Assembly (NCBI GenBank): GCA_017561265.1
Contig: JAFZDJ010000008.1
Coordinates: 62,001 to 126,000 of the forward strand
Origin: Bacteroidales bacterium
Lineage (GTDB): Bacteria > Bacteroidota > Bacteroidia > Bacteroidales > UBA932
Reading direction: 5' to 3'
Length of the DNA stretch: 64,000 bases
This document shows positions 8,279 through 18,106 of the stretch, piece by piece (positions within the stretch are counted from its first letter, which is position 1; each line of letters opens with the position of its first letter). The translations under genes were made by a program, and so were the position numbers. The notes under the pieces were generated by a model that did not search any database, was not told the DNA's origin, and saw nothing but the letters and a program-made list of their open reading frames with translations.

Positions 8279-9793
8279 CTACTGGTTCTTCGGTCTCATC
8301 TGCGGGAAGAAGAGAACATCCTGGATGGTAGGAGAATTGGTCATGAACATTGTCAGACGGTCGATTCCCATACCGAGTCCTGATGTAGGAGGCATACCGT
8401 ACTCGAGTGCGCGTACGAAGTCCATATCGATGAACATGGCCTCGTCGTCTCCCTTGTCCTTGAGCTTGAGCTGATCCTGGAAGCGCTCGTACTGGTCGAT
8501 TGGGTCGTTCAGCTCGCTGTATGCATTTGCAAGCTCCTTTCCGCATACGAAGAGCTCGAAACGCTCTGTGAGCTCAGGATTTGTGCGGTGACGCTTGGTG
8601 AGAGGAGACATCTCCACAGGGTAATCTGTGATGAATGTAGGCTGGGTGAGGTGCTTCTCGCAATATTCTCCGAAGATAGCGTCGATGAGCTTGCCCTTTC
8701 CGAATGAAGGATCAGTCTCGACATGGAGCTTCTTGCAGGTCTCGCGGAGCTCATCCTCGTTCATTCCTGCTACGTCCACTCCTGCATATTCCTTGATGGC
8801 CTCGAGGATAGGGAGACGGCGGAACGGCGGCTTGAAGTCAACCTGGTTCTCTCCGATAGTGACCTCTGTCTTGCCATGGAGCTTGAGAGCGATCTTTTCA
8901 AGGAGCTTCTCCACGAACTCCATCATCCAGATATAGTCCTTGTAAGCCACATAGATCTCCATGCATGTGAACTCAGGGTTGTGGGTCTTGTCCATACCCT
9001 CGTTGCGGAAGTCCTTCGCGAACTCGTATACTCCGTGGTATCCTCCGACGATGAGTCTCTTGAGGTAAAGCTCGTTTGCGATACGGAGGTAGAGAGGAAT
9101 GTCAAGGGCGTTGTGGTGAGTGATGAAAGGACGGGCTGTAGCACCTCCCGGGATGCTCTGGAGGATAGGAGTCTCCACCTCAAGGCAGCCTGCCTCGTTG
9201 AAGTACTCACGCATTGTTGCCACGATCTGGCTTCTCTTGATGAATGTGTCGCGCACCTGAGGGTTTACGATCAGATCCACATATCTCTGTCTGTACTTGA
9301 GCTCCGGATCCGAGAATGCGTCAAACACTTCTCCATCCTTCTCCTTTACGATAGGGAGGACGCGGAGCGACTTGCTCAGGAGAGTGAGCTCCTTAGCATG
9401 AACAGAAAGCTGTCCTGTCTTTGTGATGAATGCAAATCCCTTGATACCGATGATGTCACCGATGTCGAGGAGCTTCTTCCACACTGTGTTGTACATAGTC
9501 TTGTCTTCGCCAGGGCAGATCTCGTCACGGTTGACATAGATCTGGATACGTCCTGTCTCGTCCTGAAGTTCTCCGAACGAAGCAGCACCCATGATACGCC
9601 TTGACATGATACGGCCGGCGATGACCACTTCCTGGAAGTTGCCTTTCTCCTCATCGTACTCTGCCTTGATCTGCTCTGCAGATGTGTTGATAGGGTAGAG
9701 TGCTGCCGGATAAGGCTCGATTCCGAGTTCTCTGAGCTTGGCAAGCGATTCTCTTCTGAAAAGCTCCTGCTCGTTGAGGTCCATGATGCTCAT
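8279..9793 (-). CDS. lysS: Lysyl-tRNA synthetase, class II
   Basis: 504 aa. It charges tRNA-Lys in the cytoplasm. The N-terminal OB-fold anticodon-binding domain spans about 55-150 ([18 protein letters not shown]). Class II motif 2 is seen as [14 protein letters not shown] and motif 3 as [12 protein letters not shown] near the C-terminus. The length matches the usual bacterial enzyme of about 500 aa. Start ATG at 9793; an ATG three codons later is equally possible. Monocistronic, convergent with the LytTR gene and divergent from recJ. Confidence 0.97.
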   Translation of the reverse strand: MSIMDLNEQELFRRESLAKLRELGIEPYPAALYPINTSAEQIKAEYDEEKGNFQEVVIAGRIMSRRIMGAASFGELQDETGRIQIYVNRDEICPGEDKTMYNTVWKKLLDIGDIIGIKGFAFITKTGQLSVHAKELTLLSKSLRVLPIVKEKDGEVFDAFSDPELKYRQRYVDLIVNPQVRDTFIKRSQIVATMREYFNEAGCLEVETPILQSIPGGATARPFITHHNALDIPLYLRIANELYLKRLIVGGYHGVYEFAKDFRNEGMDKTHNPEFTCMEIYVAYKDYIWMMEFVEKLLEKIALKLHGKTEVTIGENQVDFKPPFRRLPILEAIKEYAGVDVAGMNEDELRETCKKLHVETDPSFGKGKLIDAIFGEYCEKHLTQPTFITDYPVEMSPLTKRHRTNPELTERFELFVCGKELANAYSELNDPIDQYERFQDQLKLKDKGDDEAMFIDMDFVRALEYGMPPTSGLGMGIDRLTMFMTNSPTIQDVLFFPQMRPKNQ

Positions 9794-9860
9794 AATTATA
9801 ATTCTTTATTATTTTGTTTATTAATTTTCAAGTGAAGCCATAAATCGGCAAATTAAAGTA

Positions 9861-9868
9861 CAAAAATA
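9861..9868 (-). promoter_or_regulatory. -7 box of lysS
   Basis: TATTTTTG on the minus strand fits TAnnTTTG, 67 nt before the lysS ATG. The -33 region is AT-rich without a clear TTTG at the right distance. Confidence 0.5.
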
Positions 9869-9901
9869 GCATAAATAATTCTGAATTTGAAACAAAATGC
9901 A

Positions 9902-9909
9902 TATCTTTG
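9902..9909 (+). promoter_or_regulatory. -7 box of recJ, very short leader
   Basis: TATCTTTG is a perfect TAnnTTTG. The ATG at 9916 begins only 6 nt after it, about where transcription would start, so recJ may be transcribed with almost no leader. Confidence 0.55.
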
Positions 9910-9915
9910 TATGCT

Positions 9916-11652
9916 ATGGTAGTGGAAAAGAAATGGATTTTGAAGGAAAACGCTGAACCTGAGACAGTCAGACAGCTTTCTTCTGAACTTGGAGTCGATC
10001 CGGTGTTGTCGGAACTCCTGGTCCAGAGGGGTGTCCGTACCTTCCATCAAGCCCGTTCATTCTTCCGTCCGAGCCTTGAAGACCTTCATGATCCGTTCCT
10101 GATGACCGACATGGACAAGGCTGTAGAGAGAGTTCATCAGGCTGTGGTGAGCCGTGAGAAGATTCTTGTCTATGGCGACTATGATGTAGATGGAACCACT
10201 GCCGTATCTCTTGTATATTCTTTCCTCCGCCGTCTTACTTCTGCCTTGGATTTCTATATCCCGGAAAGATATGACGAAGGTTACGGAGTTTCATATAAGG
10301 GTATTGACTGGGCAGCCGAGAACGGTTTCGGCCTCATCATAACCCTCGATTGCGGCATCAAGGCCATCGAGAAGGTAGATTATGCCAAGTCCAAGGGCAT
10401 CGATATGATCATCTGCGACCATCATCTTCCTGAAGCCGAGCTTCCTAAGGCTGTTGCCGTGCTTGACCCCAAGAGGGAGGACTGCTATTATCCTTTCGAT
10501 GACCTTTCAGGATGCGGTGTCGGTTTCAAGCTTGTACAGGCATACTCACAAAGATACGATATACCTTTCGACTCATTGATCCCGCTTCTGGACCTTCTCG
10601 TTGTCAGCATCGCCGCTGACCTGGTTTCCGTTACCGATGAGAACCGCATACTTGCACATTACGGTCTTAAGCAGCTGAACGGCAATCCGCGTGAAGGACT
10701 TTATGCGATGATCCAGCTTTCCGGTCTCGAGCCGTCTCATGTATCAATCGATGACATCGTGTTCAAGATAGGTCCGCGAATCAATGCCGCAGGCCGTATG
10801 GAGTCAGGAAGAATCGCTGTCGAGCTGCTTACAGCCACAAGTGTGGACGAAGCCATCCGTATAGGTACTGAGATCAACGAACATAACAACGAAAGAAAGA
10901 ATATTGACCGCAGGATCACTCAGGAAGCTCTTGAGATGGTTCATTCGGGCAACTGTCTTTCCGGAGAGAATGCGACCATCGTATATAATCCGCAGTGGCA
11001 TAAGGGTGTAGTGGGAATCGTAGCTTCACGTCTTGTCGAGGCATTCTACAAGCCTACGATAGTGTTTACACGTTTCCAGGACGGTCTTGTGACCGGTTCG
11101 GCAAGAAGTGTACATGGCTTTGACCTTTATGATGCCATCGAGAGCTGCGCAGACCTGCTCGAGAACTTCGGAGGACACCTCTATGCAGCAGGACTTACCA
11201 TGAAGGAGGAGAATCTTCCGGCTTTCTGTGAAAGGATCGAGAAATTCATATCGACTGCAATCATTCCTGAGATGCAGACTCCGGTGGTGGATGTCGATGC
11301 CAGACTCAACTTCTCGCAGATCACACCTAAGTTCCTTCGTATCCTGAAGCAGTTCCAGCCTTTCGGACCTGGCAACAGCGCCCCTGTATTCCTTACTGAA
11401 AATGTCTATGACAATGGTAACGGAAGAAAGGTGGGAGCAGAAGGCGGTCATCTCAAGCTTGAGCTCATTCAGGAATCTCATCCATACCATCATATCTCGG
11501 CCATTGCATTCAATATGGCTGATTTCTTCGATCATATCAAGACCGGTAACTCGATTGATGTATGCTACTCTATCGTAGAAAACTACTATAGAGGAACAGC
11601 TAACACGCAGCTCCGCATAAAGGACATGCATGAGCGCGATGAAATGATCTGA
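9916..11652 (+). CDS. recJ: Single-stranded-DNA-specific exonuclease RecJ
   Basis: 578 aa from ATG 9916 (a TTG at 9907 is in frame but lies in the promoter box). It degrades single-stranded DNA 5'-3' in recombination and mismatch repair. DHH phosphoesterase motifs are present: YGDYDVDGTTA, TLDCG and CDHHLPE, followed by the DHHA1 domain with GRMESGR and GGHLYAAG, and a C-terminal OB-like domain. The length is typical. Monocistronic; a PIF1-type helicase gene follows after 61 nt. Confidence 0.96.
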   Translation: MVVEKKWILKENAEPETVRQLSSELGVDPVLSELLVQRGVRTFHQARSFFRPSLEDLHDPFLMTDMDKAVERVHQAVVSREKILVYGDYDVDGTTAVSLVYSFLRRLTSALDFYIPERYDEGYGVSYKGIDWAAENGFGLIITLDCGIKAIEKVDYAKSKGIDMIICDHHLPEAELPKAVAVLDPKREDCYYPFDDLSGCGVGFKLVQAYSQRYDIPFDSLIPLLDLLVVSIAADLVSVTDENRILAHYGLKQLNGNPREGLYAMIQLSGLEPSHVSIDDIVFKIGPRINAAGRMESGRIAVELLTATSVDEAIRIGTEINEHNNERKNIDRRITQEALEMVHSGNCLSGENATIVYNPQWHKGVVGIVASRLVEAFYKPTIVFTRFQDGLVTGSARSVHGFDLYDAIESCADLLENFGGHLYAAGLTMKEENLPAFCERIEKFISTAIIPEMQTPVVDVDARLNFSQITPKFLRILKQFQPFGPGNSAPVFLTENVYDNGNGRKVGAEGGHLKLELIQESHPYHHISAIAFNMADFFDHIKTGNSIDVCYSIVENYYRGTANTQLRIKDMHERDEMI

Positions 11653-11713
11653 TTTATCCCACGTTCATAAGAAATAATTCCTATATTAGCAGAAAATATA
11701 GGAGGCATGTGCT

Positions 11714-13897
11714 ATGGAGGGAAATAAAGAACTGAGGACTGCGTGGGAATTTGTAGAGAAGACGGGAAGGAGCGTCTTTCTGACCGGAAAGGCCGGCACG
11801 GGAAAGACGACGTTTCTCAGGAAAGTCGTAGAGGAGTCAAGGAAAAGGGTAGTAGTCGTCGCTCCGACCGGTATTGCAGCCATCAATGCGGGAGGTGTCA
11901 CCATCCATTCCTTCTTTCAGCTGCCTCTGCATCCCTTCATTCCCGGAGCCAAGATCGAGTCCAAATTTGCATTCAGCAAGGAGAAACGAAGCATAATCAA
12001 GACCACTGACCTGCTTGTGATAGATGAGATAAGTATGGTCAGATGTGATGTGCTTGATGCGATAGATTCCGTCCTGAGGCGTTTCCGCAACCGTTTCAAA
12101 CCATTCGGAGGAGTCCAGCTTCTGATGATCGGAGACCTGCAGCAGCTCACTCCTGTGGTTACTGACGAGGAAGCTCAGCTTCTTTCCTCATATTATCCGA
12201 CTCCGTATTTCTTCGGAAGCCGTGCCCTTTCTGCTGTGGACTATGTGACCATAGAGCTTAAGGAAGTGTATCGTCAGCAGGATGAGAAATTCATATCAGT
12301 TCTGAATGCCGTGCGTGGGGGACATCCGTCTGCAGACGTGATCAGGACCTTGAACAGCAGGTATGATCCTCGCTTCGCTCCTTCTTCTGATGAAGGATAT
12401 ATACGTCTGACCACCCATAACAATATAGCAAACAGTTATAACGAGAAGCAGCTCTTCCTTATCGATGAGCCTCTTCATTGTTTTGACGCCGTCATTCAGG
12501 GTACATTCCCTGAGTACTCTTATCCTACCGAGTGCCGTCTGGAACTGAAAGTCGGAGCTCAGGTCATGTTTGTCAAGAATGACCCGTCTTCCGAAAGGAG
12601 ATATTTCAATGGAAAGATAGGTGTGGTCACTGATTTTTATGAGGAATACATTCTTGTGCAATGCCCGGATGATGATGAAAAGATAGCAGTGGAGCCACTG
12701 GAGTGGGAGAACTGCAGGTATGTCATCAACGAGGCCACTCAGGAGATGGAAACCGAGGTGCAGGGTGTGTTCAGACAGTATCCTCTCAGGCTGGCATGGG
12801 CTATAACGATTCATAAGAGCCAGGGTCTGACCTTCGACAGGGCCATAATCGATGCTGCGTCTTCATTCGCATCCGGACAGGTATATGTCGCTCTAAGCCG
12901 CTGCCGCACTTTGGAAGGAATGGTCCTTGCGACCCCTCTTCATCAGAATGCCGTCATGACAGACATGAGGGTCGATGATTATATCGAAGGACAGGAGGCT
13001 GCAGCCGCCAGAAGTGTTGCTCTGCTCGAGGATATAAAGCAGGAATATCATAAGGAACTTCTTGGGGAACTTTTCGATTTCAGTGAGCTTGCCCATCTTC
13101 AGAAAAGGATGCTGAATATATGCATGGAATTTCCTTCGGGTACTGTAGTCGGCCTTGCTCAGAAACATAAGGATATACTTGATTCGCTGAATTCCAAGGT
13201 GGTACCCATAGGTGACAAATGGCAGAAGCTCATCAGGCAGAAACCATATGATGAGATTTGCACTTCGGAATTTGACGCAAGAATAAAGAACGGGTGTTCA
13301 TATTTCCTCACGGAACTGCAGGAGGCCTACGGTGAATTTCTCGAGAAGACCAAGGATATCAAGGCCGAGAACAAGGAAATTCTGAAACGATACGATAATA
13401 TCTGGGGAGACCTTGACCTCTCTTTGTCCGGTCATCTGATCCTTCTGAAGGCGATGTCTGCCGTACCTTTCACTACGGAGACGTATCTTCGTGAACGGCA
13501 GATTGCCGTTTATGAGGCTGCAGGTTTCGTTCCTAAGGAACTCAAGATCGGAAAATCATCCGGGAAGTCAGCCTCAAAGCCTGCAAAGGAGAAGAAGGAA
13601 GATACGAAGGTCACTACATTCAAACTGTATAAGCAGGGAAAGAGCGTGAAGGATATAGCCAAGGAACGTGACCTTAACCAGCAGACCATTGTCCGTCACC
13701 TGGCTCATTATGTTGCAAAGGGAATGATATCGGTGGACGACCTTGTTCCTTCATCAAGGTCTGAAGCCATCCGGGAAGTTCTGGACTCATGCGGAGGTGT
13801 CAAGTCGCTTTCTGCAATCAAGGATGCATGCCCTTCCGATGTGACCTATCAGGATATCATGCTGGTCATCGCATCTGTTGAAAGAGAGGATGAGTGA
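11714..13897 (+). CDS. PIF1-like helicase with C-terminal helix-turn-helix tail
   Basis: 727 aa, start ATG 11714 with AGGAGG 8 nt upstream, an unusually clear Shine-Dalgarno for this phylum. Walker A GKAGTGKTTF is at residues 25-34, Walker B VIDEISM near 100, then GDLQQLTPV and a C-terminal superfamily 1 motif AITIHKSQGLTF with VALSRCR. After the helicase core (to about 440), residues about 600-690 contain an HTH of the RecQ-tail type (SVKDIAKERDLNQQTIVRHL). Typical Bacteroidetes domain order, presumably acting on G4 or fork structures. Its last 32 nt overlap the end of aroK on the other strand. Confidence 0.9.
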   Translation: MEGNKELRTAWEFVEKTGRSVFLTGKAGTGKTTFLRKVVEESRKRVVVVAPTGIAAINAGGVTIHSFFQLPLHPFIPGAKIESKFAFSKEKRSIIKTTDLLVIDEISMVRCDVLDAIDSVLRRFRNRFKPFGGVQLLMIGDLQQLTPVVTDEEAQLLSSYYPTPYFFGSRALSAVDYVTIELKEVYRQQDEKFISVLNAVRGGHPSADVIRTLNSRYDPRFAPSSDEGYIRLTTHNNIANSYNEKQLFLIDEPLHCFDAVIQGTFPEYSYPTECRLELKVGAQVMFVKNDPSSERRYFNGKIGVVTDFYEEYILVQCPDDDEKIAVEPLEWENCRYVINEATQEMETEVQGVFRQYPLRLAWAITIHKSQGLTFDRAIIDAASSFASGQVYVALSRCRTLEGMVLATPLHQNAVMTDMRVDDYIEGQEAAAARSVALLEDIKQEYHKELLGELFDFSELAHLQKRMLNICMEFPSGTVVGLAQKHKDILDSLNSKVVPIGDKWQKLIRQKPYDEICTSEFDARIKNGCSYFLTELQEAYGEFLEKTKDIKAENKEILKRYDNIWGDLDLSLSGHLILLKAMSAVPFTTETYLRERQIAVYEAAGFVPKELKIGKSSGKSASKPAKEKKEDTKVTTFKLYKQGKSVKDIAKERDLNQQTIVRHLAHYVAKGMISVDDLVPSSRSEAIREVLDSCGGVKSLSAIKDACPSDVTYQDIMLVIASVEREDE

Positions 13898-14471
13898 TAA
13901 TGGCAGTTGCAATTTCATCTATGGACTTCCCATCAGTGTCAACCACGATATGGGAGGTCTTTTCGTATGTGTCCGCACGCTGAGACATCAGTTCCTCAAT
14001 CCTTTCCCGCAGTGATACAGATGATTGCAGCATCGGTCTTCCATCTGCCTCATCCTTCAGATTTGTCACTAATGTATCCACCGATGCCCTGAGATAAATG
14101 CATATAGTGTTCTCCATGACCATCTCTGCACATTCCCTAGTCATCACTGTCCCTCCACCTAGGGAAAGAACCATTATGCCGGTACTTTCTGTCAGAGGAA
14201 CAGAGGTCGTCCGGATAGGATTCCCATCATTGGAGGAAGGGCTGTAAGGTGAGGATGAGGAAACCGTTGTAATCACAGATGTCAAAGCAGCATGTTCCAT
14301 CTGACGGAACACCGCCTCACCATCTTTTGCAAAAATTTCCGGAATACTCCGTCCAACCATCTCTTCAATGACGGAATCAAGGTCAATATAAGGACAGCAG
14401 AGCAGTTCCGAGAGTCTCCTCCCGATACTGCTCTTGCCGCATCCCATGAATCCTGTCAATGATATGATCAT
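13866..14471 (-). CDS. aroK: Shikimate kinase with internal insertion
   Basis: 201 aa, about 25 longer than usual. It phosphorylates shikimate in the chorismate pathway. Walker A GFMGCGKSSIG (residues 7-17), shikimate-binding DLDSVIE (30-36) and FRQMEH (55-60), GGGTV (105-109) and the lid Arg in GRPML are present. The extra length is a Ser/Pro/Thr-rich stretch at about residues 69-98 between the FRxxE helix and the GGG loop. The gene starts 1 nt after parC ends, so it is the last gene of an era-parC-aroK unit. Its 3' end overlaps the PIF1-like helicase gene by 32 bp, tail to tail. Confidence 0.93.
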   Translation of the reverse strand: MIISLTGFMGCGKSSIGRRLSELLCCPYIDLDSVIEEMVGRSIPEIFAKDGEAVFRQMEHAALTSVITTVSSSSPYSPSSNDGNPIRTTSVPLTESTGIMVLSLGGGTVMTRECAEMVMENTICIYLRASVDTLVTNLKDEADGRPMLQSSVSLRERIEELMSQRADTYEKTSHIVVDTDGKSIDEIATAIITHPLFQQMR

Positions 14472-14472
14472 A

Positions 14473-17145
14473 TCAGAATAATGTCAACTGTGCATCATCA
14501 TCAAGACTGATGTCTACAGGAGTCTCGTCGATGATGTCGGAATTGTCGATCTCGCCTGCCTGATTCTCTGCCTCCGACTCTTCAGGAAGGATATCATCCT
14601 CCGGCTTATGAAGCGGCTCGATGAAATGAATCTTCTTTATATCGTACTGACTGGCCTTCTTACCCTTGGCCTGCACGCCCTTCTTCGCAATGAACTCCTC
14701 TGCATCAATATGTTCCGGATCCCTGTTCTCATTCTTTCCTCCGAATATCACTTCCACCTGAGGATGCTTGTCATCGCTTATGGCCACGAGGTATGACCCC
14801 TTGCTGTCGGAAATGAAGCTTATCGGAGTGTTGTCGCTCACGTCGAATGAGAACCTCTTGATATAGAATGCCGCAACAGCCTTGTCGTAATACAATGCAG
14901 TGTAGACCTTGCCTGGGTCAAGCTTCTCTATCTTCAGCAGATCTCCCTGATATCTGTTGCTCATGTCGAACGAAGTCGTATAATACGTACCGTCCTTGAA
15001 TATGGCGAGGATATGGTCTCCTGTGTTGAACTGGCCAAGGTGAAGTCCTCTGCCGTCCTCATTCAGACGCTGGATGTCTTCATCGAACCAGATGTCCTTT
15101 CCTCCGATGGTTGAAATACCCTTTGATTTCAGCGTGATCTTCTGGATAGGATTCTTCGATACAAGATTTCCTCTTGATGCACGACCTTTTATGCCGAGCT
15201 CCGAGAAGTCATACTCATCGATGAGCTTCTTGAGTTTCGGACGCGGACGAAGATATATCTTGACGGTCTCAGCCTCTGCATTATGGTTTACAGTAAACCA
15301 GAGGATCTTCGAACCAGGTGTACCCTGGGTTATGTCGTATTCCTTGTCGCGAGTGATTCCTGTCACTGCAAATCTCTTTGCATAGCTTACGGAAGTCTTG
15401 CCCTCGCGGTAGATCACGTTGTATATGGTCCTCGTATCGTTCCTGTTGAATATGCCCACATACAGGATATCCTTTCCGAAGAATGCCTTCTCGCTGACCT
15501 TGGTCACGACATATTTACCATCATTCTGGATCACGATGATTTCAGAAAGATCGGAGCAGTCGCAGATGAACTCGGCATTGTCCTCCTTCTTGAGGTTGGT
15601 TCCGACAAATCCCTCGGCCTTGTTGGCATACAGCTTCGCATTGTTGCTCACTACCTTTGTAGATTCAATCGACTCGAACTCCACAATCTCAGTAAGCCTT
15701 GGATATGCCTTGCCGTATTTCTTCTTGAGATTCTTGAAGTATCCGATGGTGAACTCGGTCAGATGATCGAGGTGGTTCTGTACCTCCTCCATCTCGGCCT
15801 CGATTCCCTTGAGCTTCTCGTCCACAGCTTTTGTATCGAACTTCGAGATCTTTCTCACCGGCTTCTCCACGAGCTTGTTGATGTCCTCCATGAGGATAGG
15901 TCTCTTGAGGAACTTCTGATATTTCATCATCTCTTCGAAAACCTCCTGAAGCTGGTCTTCCCATGTCTTTGCATCGCCCTCGAGAATCTTGTAGACCTTG
16001 TTCTCGAAGAAGATCTTTTCAAGGGAGTTGTAATGCCAGTCGTTCTCCAGCTCGCTGAGTCTGATGGAAAGTTCCTGACCAAGAAGGTCGCGGGTATGGA
16101 GAGTGCTGTAGCGAAGGATGTCGTTCACGCTGAGCACCTGAGGCTTGTTCTCATGAATCACGCAGGTGTTCGGTGTGATGGCTACCTCGCAGGCTGTGAA
16201 TGCGTAAAGGGCATCGATGGTCTTGTCCGGAGATACATCGTTAGGGAGATGTATGAGGATGTTGGCTGTGGCACTGGTAAGGTCATCGATCTTCTTGATC
16301 TTGATGGTACCTGCCTCCTTGGCCTCGATTATGGACTCCTTCAATGCATCGGTAGTCTTTCCGAATGGAAGTTCAGTGATGGCAAGAGTGTTCTTGTCGA
16401 TCTTCTCGATCTTGGCGCGTACCTTGATCTTTCCGCCCTTGCGCTTGCTGCTGTATTTCGAGCAGTCTGCGTATCCTCCGGTGAGGAAGTCAGGATAGAT
16501 TTCGAAATCCTTTCCTTCCAGAACACAGATTGATGCGTCAATCAGCTCGTTGAAGTTATGAGGCAGAATCTTTGACGCAAATCCGGTACCGATACCTTCT
16601 GTACCCTGGGCAAGGAGGATAGGGAACTTCACAGGAAGCTCTACTGGCTCCTGATTACGTCCGTCATATGATGTCATCCAGTTGGTTGTCTTAGGATTGA
16701 ACATCACTTCCTTCGCAAACTTGCTCAGACGTGCCTCGATGTAACGGGGAGCCGCATTCGAGTCACCGGTAAGTATGTTACCCCAGTTTCCCTGACAGTC
16801 CACGAGGTAGTTTCTCTGTCCGATCCAGACGAGAGCACCGAGAATGGACTGGTCTCCATGCGGATGGAACTGCATGGCCTGTCCGACGATGTTGGCTACC
16901 TTGGTGTAGTTGCCGTCGTCAATGCGCCACATGGCATGGAGCACACGTCTCTGCACCGGTTTCAGACCGTCTACAAGGTGTGGCACGGCTCTATACAGAA
17001 CGGTATATGACGCATAGTCGATATACCATTCACGGAACATTTTGGAAACCTTGTATTTCCTGCTGTTCTCTCCGAACAGCTTGTCAAATTTTCCGGAACC
17101 GCTTTCTACCTCTTCTTCAGGGAGTTCGATATCTTCAACACTCAT
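14473..17145 (-). CDS. parC: DNA topoisomerase IV subunit A
   Basis: 890 aa. Type IIA topoisomerase breakage-reunion subunit; with ParE it decatenates daughter chromosomes. Catalytic Tyr135 follows Arg134 in AAPRYIEARL; the QAMQFHPHGD segment (residues 89-98) is the quinolone-determining region. A C-terminal beta-pinwheel region follows residue about 500, with an acidic tail ending DDDAQLTLF. The N-terminal extension and overall form match the Bacteroidetes ParC-type protein rather than GyrA. It lies 26 nt after era and 1 nt before aroK. Confidence 0.92.
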   Translation of the reverse strand: MSVEDIELPEEEVESGSGKFDKLFGENSRKYKVSKMFREWYIDYASYTVLYRAVPHLVDGLKPVQRRVLHAMWRIDDGNYTKVANIVGQAMQFHPHGDQSILGALVWIGQRNYLVDCQGNWGNILTGDSNAAPRYIEARLSKFAKEVMFNPKTTNWMTSYDGRNQEPVELPVKFPILLAQGTEGIGTGFASKILPHNFNELIDASICVLEGKDFEIYPDFLTGGYADCSKYSSKRKGGKIKVRAKIEKIDKNTLAITELPFGKTTDALKESIIEAKEAGTIKIKKIDDLTSATANILIHLPNDVSPDKTIDALYAFTACEVAITPNTCVIHENKPQVLSVNDILRYSTLHTRDLLGQELSIRLSELENDWHYNSLEKIFFENKVYKILEGDAKTWEDQLQEVFEEMMKYQKFLKRPILMEDINKLVEKPVRKISKFDTKAVDEKLKGIEAEMEEVQNHLDHLTEFTIGYFKNLKKKYGKAYPRLTEIVEFESIESTKVVSNNAKLYANKAEGFVGTNLKKEDNAEFICDCSDLSEIIVIQNDGKYVVTKVSEKAFFGKDILYVGIFNRNDTRTIYNVIYREGKTSVSYAKRFAVTGITRDKEYDITQGTPGSKILWFTVNHNAEAETVKIYLRPRPKLKKLIDEYDFSELGIKGRASRGNLVSKNPIQKITLKSKGISTIGGKDIWFDEDIQRLNEDGRGLHLGQFNTGDHILAIFKDGTYYTTSFDMSNRYQGDLLKIEKLDPGKVYTALYYDKAVAAFYIKRFSFDVSDNTPISFISDSKGSYLVAISDDKHPQVEVIFGGKNENRDPEHIDAEEFIAKKGVQAKGKKASQYDIKKIHFIEPLHKPEDDILPEESEAENQAGEIDNSDIIDETPVDISLDDDAQLTLF

Positions 17146-17171
17146 AAATGCCTCAATTCTTCAAATGGTTA

Positions 17172-18071
17172 TTAGTATTCGTAGCCGAATCTTCTCAATT
17201 CCTTCTTGCTTTCCCTCCAGTCAGCATCTACCTTTACGAACATTCTGAGGAAAACCTTCTTCTGGAAGAAATCCTCCATGTCTATGCGGGCCTGCGTTCC
17301 GACCTTCTTGAGTGACTGGCCACCCTTGCCGATGATGATGCCCTTCTGGGAATCACGCATCACATAGATGACGGCGCTGATGTCATAGCGTTCGGCTCCT
17401 TCCTTGAACTCTTCGATCACAACCTCGCAGCTGTACGGAATCTCTTCCTTGTAGTTGAGGAAGATCTTCTCGCGTACGATCTCTGATGCGAAGAATCTGA
17501 GGTTCTTGTCTGTGAATACATCCTTGTCATACCATGCAGGAGCCTCAGGAAGATTCGATACGATCGCATCGAATATGTTGTCAAGGTTGAACTTCTCCTG
17601 CGCGGATGCAGGGAAGATGATGGCGTTAGGAATCTGCTCCTTCCACCACTTCATCAACTCCAGGACCTGCTCCTGGCTGCTGATGTCTATCTTGTTGATA
17701 ACCAGAATGACAGGGCACTGGATCTTCTGGAGCTTTGCAATATATTCATCATTCTTGTCGCCCTTCTCGACAGTGTCGGTGACATAAAGGATGATGTCGG
17801 CATCGCCTATTGCGGTGTCCACGAAGTTCATCATGCTCTGCTGGAGCCTGTAGTTAGGCTTCAGAATGCCCGGGGTATCTGAATATACGATCTGATAGTC
17901 TTCGCCGTTCACAATACCCATGATCCTATGTCTTGTGGTCTGTGCCTTGGCAGTGACGATTGAAAGCTTTTCGCCTACAAGGGCATTCATAAGCGTGGAT
18001 TTGCCCACATTCGGATTACCGATGATGTTGACAAATCCAGCGCGATGTCTTTTTGTGTTTTCTGTTGTCAT
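17172..18071 (-). CDS. era: GTPase Era
   Basis: 299 aa. Ribosome-assembly GTPase binding the 3' end of 16S rRNA. G1 GNPNVGKST (residues 18-26), G3 DTPG, G4 NKID, then a KH domain with GKGGQSLKKVG near residue 250. Standard length. It is 35 nt downstream of the pseudouridine-synthase gene and 26 nt upstream of parC, so all are probably one transcript. Confidence 0.97.
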   Translation of the reverse strand: MTTENTKRHRAGFVNIIGNPNVGKSTLMNALVGEKLSIVTAKAQTTRHRIMGIVNGEDYQIVYSDTPGILKPNYRLQQSMMNFVDTAIGDADIILYVTDTVEKGDKNDEYIAKLQKIQCPVILVINKIDISSQEQVLELMKWWKEQIPNAIIFPASAQEKFNLDNIFDAIVSNLPEAPAWYDKDVFTDKNLRFFASEIVREKIFLNYKEEIPYSCEVVIEEFKEGAERYDISAVIYVMRDSQKGIIIGKGGQSLKKVGTQARIDMEDFFQKKVFLRMFVKVDADWRESKKELRRFGYEY

Positions 18072-18106
18072 TCTGACCTGTTCAGAAATTTCTACCTTAT
18101 TTTATA

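Noticed and set aside
15283..16533. Long plus-strand ORF (416 codons) opposite parC
   Set aside because: It mirrors the codon periodicity of parC, has no recognisable domain and is fully covered by the real gene. The long ORFs opposite lysS (8723-9604) and the carboxyltransferase (44590-45630) were rejected for the same reason.
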